37,763 bases of DNA, taken from assembly GCA_027306955.1 (NCBI GenBank), contig DAHUXX010000098.1:1-37763 (forward strand), given 5' to 3'. The position numbers were made by a program, and so were the translations under genes. This stretch comes from Acetobacteraceae bacterium (lineage in GTDB: Bacteria > Pseudomonadota > Alphaproteobacteria > Acetobacterales > Acetobacteraceae). Below are positions 33,789 through 37,763 of this stretch, piece after piece. Below the pieces are notes generated by a model, which saw nothing but the letters and a program-made list of their open reading frames with translations, made no database searches and was not told the origin of the DNA. Within the stretch, counting starts at the first letter, position 1; the number at the start of each line of letters is the position of its first letter.

Positions 33789-34460
33789 ATGGCAGAGCAG
33801 GCGGAAATCGCGGGGTTCGAGCGGCTGGCGTCGCGCTGGTGGGATCGGCATGGGCCGATGGCGCCGCTGCACGCCATGAACCCGGCGCGCGTCGGCTGGA
33901 TCGCCGCGCGCGCACCCCAGGGCGCCCGCCTGCTCGATGTGGGCTGCGGCGCCGGCATCGCCGCCGAGGCCTTCGCCCGCAAGGGTTTCCGCGTCACGGG
34001 GCTGGACGCCGGGGCGGCGCTGATCGCGGCGGCCGAGGCGCACGCGGACCCGGCGCTGGGCATCGCCTACCGCGCCGGCCTGATCTGCGACCTCATCGCC
34101 GAGGGCGCGCGCTTCCCCGTCGTCACTGCGCTCGAGGTGATCGAGCACGTGGACGACCCGGCGGGGTTCGTCCTGGAACTGGCCCAATTGCTGCAACCGG
34201 GCGGGTACCTGTTCCTCTCCACCGTCAACCGCACGCCGGCGAGCTTCCTCACCGCCAAGATCGGCGCGGAATACGTCCTGCGCATGCTGCCCATCGGCAC
34301 GCATGACTGGAAACGCCTCGTCAAGCCGGGGGAACTCGGCGACATGCTGCGCGGCGCGGGGCTGCGCGTGGCGGATATCGCGGGACTGGCGCCAGGGTTG
34401 GCGGGGTGGCTCACCGTGCAACGCCCGGGAACAAACTACATCGTCGAGGCGCGGGCTTAG
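33789..34460 (+). CDS. ubiG: Ubiquinone O-methyltransferase
   Basis: A 223-residue SAM-dependent methyltransferase for the two O-methylations of ubiquinone. It begins MAEQAEIAGFERLASRWWDR followed by MAPLHAMNPARVGWI, which is the UbiG hallmark. Motif I is LLDVGCGAG (48-56), and EVIEHVDDP and LFLSTVNRTPASF are also typical. It diverges from lysC (81 bp between starts) and converges with the DUF1178 gene (30 bp). Confidence 0.93.
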   Translation: MAEQAEIAGFERLASRWWDRHGPMAPLHAMNPARVGWIAARAPQGARLLDVGCGAGIAAEAFARKGFRVTGLDAGAALIAAAEAHADPALGIAYRAGLICDLIAEGARFPVVTALEVIEHVDDPAGFVLELAQLLQPGGYLFLSTVNRTPASFLTAKIGAEYVLRMLPIGTHDWKRLVKPGELGDMLRGAGLRVADIAGLAPGLAGWLTVQRPGTNYIVEARA

Positions 34461-34490
34461 GCGGAGTTCCGCCCTCGGCCCGCGGCCCCG

Positions 34491-34991
34491 TTAACTATCG
34501 GCTCTGGGAAGCCAGGGGATGCGGCTGACCCCGATGCCCTCTTCGGCCAGGACCTCGGCTTCCTCCGGGCTCGTCTCGCCGTAGATGCCGCGGCCCTCGC
34601 GCTCGCCGCTCTTGATGCGCCTGGCCTCGGCGGCGAACTCGTTGCCAACATAGTCGCAGCGCGCCTCAACCTCGGCGCGCAGCTTCTGCAGCATGGCCCG
34701 CATCTCGGCCGGCATGTCGGGGATGCTGGCGACCGTCTGGCCCGGCTTGGCGGGCGGCTTCGCCTCGGCGGGCGCAGCCGCCTCGGCCGGCGCCTCCGGC
34801 TCGCGGCGGTTGCGCGCGGGCGCGCCCTTGCGTGGCACCGCGGGGGCCATCAGCGCCCGCTCGACCTTGACGTCCCCGCAGCGCGGGCAGGCGATCAGCC
34901 CCGCAGCGACCTGCTTCTCGAAGCCGGCGCTGTCCACGAACCAGCCGTCGAAGCCGTGATCGGCGGGGCAGCGAAGTTGGTAATGAATCAT
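34491..34991 (-). CDS. DUF1178 family protein
   Basis: A 166-residue protein recognised by MIHYQLRCPADHGFDGWF at the start and the C-terminal EARCDYVGNEFAAEARRIKSGER...GIYG. C8, C35 and C38 (ACPRCG) suggest a zinc-ribbon-like site. Residues ~55-85 form an Ala/Pro/Glu-rich linker. Function is unknown; in alphaproteobacteria it commonly follows comF and grxC, as here. Start at 34991 fits the family. Confidence 0.82.
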   Translation of the reverse strand: MIHYQLRCPADHGFDGWFVDSAGFEKQVAAGLIACPRCGDVKVERALMAPAVPRKGAPARNRREPEAPAEAAAPAEAKPPAKPGQTVASIPDMPAEMRAMLQKLRAEVEARCDYVGNEFAAEARRIKSGEREGRGIYGETSPEEAEVLAEEGIGVSRIPWLPRADS

Positions 34992-35044
34992 GATCCAAAA
35001 TATGGGCATCCGCCCACCGGCGGCAAGCGACCGCGACGCGGGGA

Positions 35045-35305
35045 TCACTCGGTGGCGAGCAGCGTGTCCAGCTCGCCGGAGCGATCCAGCGCCACCAAGT
35101 CGTCGCAGCCGCCGATCGAACGCCCGTTGATGAAGATCTGCGGCACTGTGGTTCGCCCGCCCGAGCGTTCGACGGCCTCCGCCCGCGCCTTGGTGCCGCG
35201 CGGTGCGTCGATCTCGCGGAACGCCGCGCCCTTGCTGGTGAGGATGTGGATGGCGCGCGCGCAGTACGGGCACCAGGGCTGGGTGTAGATCTCGATCTCG
35301 GGCAT
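35045..35305 (-). CDS. grxC: Glutaredoxin 3
   Basis: An 86-residue thioredoxin-fold oxidoreductase. The dithiol active site is C12-P-Y-C15, and TVPQIFING with GGCDDL are the glutathione-binding segments. It reduces disulfides with glutathione in the cytoplasm. I chose the ATG at 35305 because family members start MxxIEIYT; the frame is open 96 bp further. It lies between comF and the DUF1178 gene on the same strand. Confidence 0.94.
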   Translation of the reverse strand: MPEIEIYTQPWCPYCARAIHILTSKGAAFREIDAPRGTKARAEAVERSGGRTTVPQIFINGRSIGGCDDLVALDRSGELDTLLATE

Positions 35306-35425
35306 CGGTCCCTGCCGGGGTTCTTGCTGGTCGGTGCCCGTGACGTGGCGCGATCGCGGCCGCGCCGCAAGCCCTCGAAACATGACATCACGCCAGCGCA
35401 TGGCGACGCTCGTCCCCCGCGCCGC

Positions 35426-36199
35426 TTACAGCCGCCTGAACGCCCGCGCGAGCGCCAGGACATCGACGCTGGCCGCCCCCGCCTCCAGGAGCGCCGCCGC
35501 GCAGGCGCCGGCGGTGGCGCCGGACGTCAGCACGTCGTCCACCAGCAGCACGCGCTTGCGGCCGAGGGCCGCCACGCGCGCGGGCCGCACGGCGAAGGCG
35601 CCCGCGACCTCCTGCGCGCGTTCCTCCCGGCCGAGATCACCGAGTGGCGCCGTCGGGCGCGTGCGCACAAGGGCGTCCAGCAGCGCGATCCGGCCCGGCC
35701 CGACCAATGCCCGCGCCAGCACCGCCGCCTGGTTGTAGCGCCGCTCGAACAGGCGCCGCCGGTGCAGCGGCACCGGCACGATCGCCTCTGCCTCCGCCAG
35801 CAGTGTGGCGCCGGCGCGCGCCATCAGCGGCGCGAGGTGGCGTGCCGTCTCCGGCCGGTCGGCATATTTCAGCGGCAGCACCAGGCGCCGAGCCACGGCG
35901 TCGTAGGCGAGCGCGGCCCGGGCCTGGCGCCAGGGCGGCGGGCGCTCCCGGCAGTCGCCGCAGAGGCCGTTGGCCCCGCCCTGCCCCGCGGCCTCGAAGG
36001 GCACGCCGCAGCGCTCGCACAGCGGCGGCGCGATGAGGTGGGCGCGGGAGAAGCACGCGGCGCAGAACTGCCCGGGCTCGGCGACCGGCCCGTCGCAGGC
36101 AAGGCAGAGCGGCGGCACCAGCGCGTCCAGCGCCAGCCGTCCCCAGCGCCGGAGGGCGGGCCGGGGAAAAAGCCTAGACGCCGAAACGGACGGTCCCAT
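35426..36199 (-). CDS. ComF family phosphoribosyltransferase-like protein
   Basis: A 257-residue ComF/GntX-type protein linked in other bacteria to DNA uptake. The N-terminus carries two zinc-binding pairs of CxxC (C32/C35, C46/C49 and C61/C64, C80/C83). The C-terminal phosphoribosyltransferase-like domain has VLLVDDVLTSGAT and the substrate loop RRYNQAAVLARAL. The start at 36199 overlaps the rhodanese gene by 26 bp, so coupling is likely. A role in natural transformation is family knowledge, not shown here. Confidence 0.88.
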   Translation of the reverse strand: MGPSVSASRLFPRPALRRWGRLALDALVPPLCLACDGPVAEPGQFCAACFSRAHLIAPPLCERCGVPFEAAGQGGANGLCGDCRERPPPWRQARAALAYDAVARRLVLPLKYADRPETARHLAPLMARAGATLLAEAEAIVPVPLHRRRLFERRYNQAAVLARALVGPGRIALLDALVRTRPTAPLGDLGREERAQEVAGAFAVRPARVAALGRKRVLLVDDVLTSGATAGACAAALLEAGAASVDVLALARAFRRL

Positions 36200-37733
36200 C
36201 CCGCTCGATCTCGCGCACGAGGTCGATCTCCCAGGAGAGGTAGTCCTCCATCGCCGCCTCGACGCCGCTGTTGCGGTCGTAGGGGCGCAGGTAGACGTCG
36301 ACGCAGGCCTCGTCCGGCGGGTTGGCGCGGTCAGCCTCCAGCGTCAGTCCGGCCGCCCGCCAGGCCGCCATGCCACCCTCCATGACCCGCACCCTCGCAC
36401 CCGAAATCACGGCGACTTCGGTCGCGGCGTAGGCGGCGAGGCGCCCGTCCTCGCTCGTCACCACCACCTCGCCGGAGCCGGCCAGCTTCTCGCGCAGCCG
36501 GCCGAGGCGCGTGCGGATGCCCCACAGCGCCCCCGGCACGTGCCCAGCGCGGTAGGCGAGGCTGCGCGAGAGGTCGAGGAGCGGCGTGCCCGGCTCGATC
36601 CCTCCTGGCGCCACCGCGTTCACCAGCGGCAGCACCGGCGTGTGCAGGCGCGGCAGCGGCGGCAGGTCCGCCATGCGGATCGTATAGACCTCGCGATGGC
36701 CCATCAGGCGCAGCCACGCGGCTGTCATCGCCGCGCGCACGCCGTCGTCGTCCACCAGCACGATGCGCCCGCCGCGGGTGGCGATCCAGCGGTCGGTCGC
36801 CTGCACCAGCTGCCCGCCCGGCGCGTTGCGCGTGCCCGGCGCGTGGGCGGCGGTGAACTCATCGGGTGCGCGCACGTCGAGCACGTAGAGCGTGCGCGCG
36901 TCGTCCGCGGCGAAGCCCGCCAGCGCCGCGCTCTCGATGCGCCGCACGCCGGCCTCGCGCGCGAAGGCCTCGGCGCGTTCGAGCGCCAGATCCGCGCTCG
37001 CCGGGCGGCCGGGGGCGTAGGTCGCGCTCTCGCCGCGCGCCGGGCTGAGGCCCGCGAGCTCCCAGCCCATGGTGCCGTTGCGCAGGGCGACGACCTTGTT
37101 GGGAATGCCGGCGCGGCGCAGGCTCTCGGCGCCGAGGATGGAACGGGTGCGCCCCGCGCAGTTCACCACGACCAGCGTCTCGGGGTCCGGCGCCAGGTCG
37201 CCGATGCGGTAGACGAGCTCCGCCCCCGGCACGTCGATGCCCGTCGGGATCGACATCACCCGGAACTCCTCCATCGGGCGGGAATCCAACACCACCATCC
37301 TGCGGCCGGAACGGATCCAGGCATCGAGCTCCGGCGCGTCCACGCTTTCGGTGCCGTAATGATGCTCGACCCATTCGCCGAACGCCTTGGAGGGGACGTT
37401 GACGCCGGAGAACAGGACGTGGCCGGCCTCCGGCCCCCTCTCCGCCCAGGCCTTCGTGCCGCCGTCCAGCACCGAGACATCCGTGCCGCCCATCCGCTCG
37501 ACCAGGCTCGCGAGGCGCTTGGCGAGTCCGGTGTCGTCGTCAACGCAGACGACGCGGGTGCGCGGGTTGGGCAGCAGACCGGGCAGCAGCAGCTCCGCGC
37601 GCGACAGCGGAACGTTGACGGCCCAGAACAGATGCGCGGCGCCGAATTCCCCCTCCTCGCGCGCGTCGAGGATGGCGAGCTCGTGGCGGTCGAGAATCCA
37701 GCCTCGCAGCGCGTCGGCGGAGACCTGTTTCAT
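36174..37733 (-). CDS. Four-domain rhodanese protein with one catalytic cysteine
   Basis: A 519-residue cytoplasmic protein of four rhodanese modules (about residues 1-105, 130-230, 262-355 and 378-470) plus a C-terminal tail. Only module 2 has an active cysteine: C192 in NCAGRTRS, the CxxxxRS loop for persulfide transfer. At the same position module 1 reads VCVDDDTG, module 3 VLVDDDGV (D328) and module 4 VVTSEDGR (S427), so three modules are probably structural or binding. It likely moves sulfane sulfur in the cytoplasm; partner unknown. It overlaps comF by 26 bp. The ATG at 37733 is near the window edge, with no upstream context. Confidence 0.88.
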   Translation of the reverse strand: MKQVSADALRGWILDRHELAILDAREEGEFGAAHLFWAVNVPLSRAELLLPGLLPNPRTRVVCVDDDTGLAKRLASLVERMGGTDVSVLDGGTKAWAERGPEAGHVLFSGVNVPSKAFGEWVEHHYGTESVDAPELDAWIRSGRRMVVLDSRPMEEFRVMSIPTGIDVPGAELVYRIGDLAPDPETLVVVNCAGRTRSILGAESLRRAGIPNKVVALRNGTMGWELAGLSPARGESATYAPGRPASADLALERAEAFAREAGVRRIESAALAGFAADDARTLYVLDVRAPDEFTAAHAPGTRNAPGGQLVQATDRWIATRGGRIVLVDDDGVRAAMTAAWLRLMGHREVYTIRMADLPPLPRLHTPVLPLVNAVAPGGIEPGTPLLDLSRSLAYRAGHVPGALWGIRTRLGRLREKLAGSGEVVVTSEDGRLAAYAATEVAVISGARVRVMEGGMAAWRAAGLTLEADRANPPDEACVDVYLRPYDRNSGVEAAMEDYLSWEIDLVREIERDGTVRFGV

Positions 37734-37763
37734 CGCCGGCGGCCCGCCCCGCTCAGCCGCGCA

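Noticed and set aside
33708..34421. Long N-terminal extension of lysC
   Set aside because: It runs antisense through ubiG and lacks family resemblance. Aspartate kinases begin at MARIVMKFGGTS.

Overview
The window is high-GC, densely packed DNA. Gene content and order point to an alphaproteobacterium of the Rhodospirillales, probably Acetobacteraceae. The signs are an hda-ppk1-ppx run next to divergent purM-purN, an AspRS of the non-discriminating type, a ubiG/lysC divergent pair with comF-grxC-DUF1178, and a UgpBAEC importer. This placement rests on gene order and protein resemblance, not on a marker tree. No rRNA, tRNA or CRISPR array was seen.

Region 1 (1-5.6 kb) is a damaged, mobile-element-rich segment. 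It holds the 3' scrap of an IS481-type transposase, an internally deleted IS3-family element that still has both inverted ends, an NRAMP-type metal transporter with an altered metal site plus a small membrane protein, and a CsoR/RcnR-type metal-sensing repressor with a recognisable operator. An IS110/IS1111 transposase fragment follows, and then an MFS efflux gene broken by a 5-bp duplication and truncated by that fragment.

Region 2 (5.6-11.5 kb) is a complete sn-glycerol-3-phosphate-type ABC importer (ugpB-A-E-C) behind a near-perfect Pho box. It diverges from apt (adenine salvage) and a GT4 glycosyltransferase.

Region 3 (11.5-24.5 kb) is core metabolism. aspS and rnd are divergent, and a 2OG-Fe(II) oxygenase follows. 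A long minus-strand run encodes a CDP-alcohol phosphatidyltransferase, an AI-2E/PerM-type membrane protein, Hda (regulatory inactivation of DnaA), polyphosphate kinase 1, exopolyphosphatase and polyphosphate kinase 2. purM-purN diverge from it, and a 47-residue single-span protein resembling the small aa3 oxidase subunit IV follows. With the Pho-boxed ugp operon this makes a phosphate-centred neighbourhood.

Region 4 (24.5-30.4 kb) is a peroxide-defence block: erythrin-type rubrerythrin, a CCG-domain Fe-S protein and DUF3501 in one operon, then katG divergent from oxyR. The three-gene operon is the best candidate for an incompletely described system.

Region 5 (30.4-37.8 kb) holds an M14-type deacylase, a nitronate monooxygenase-like flavoprotein overlapping lysC (aspartate kinase), divergent ubiG (ubiquinone), and the run rhodanese(x4)-comF-grxC-DUF1178. 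The four-domain rhodanese has only one domain with a catalytic cysteine.
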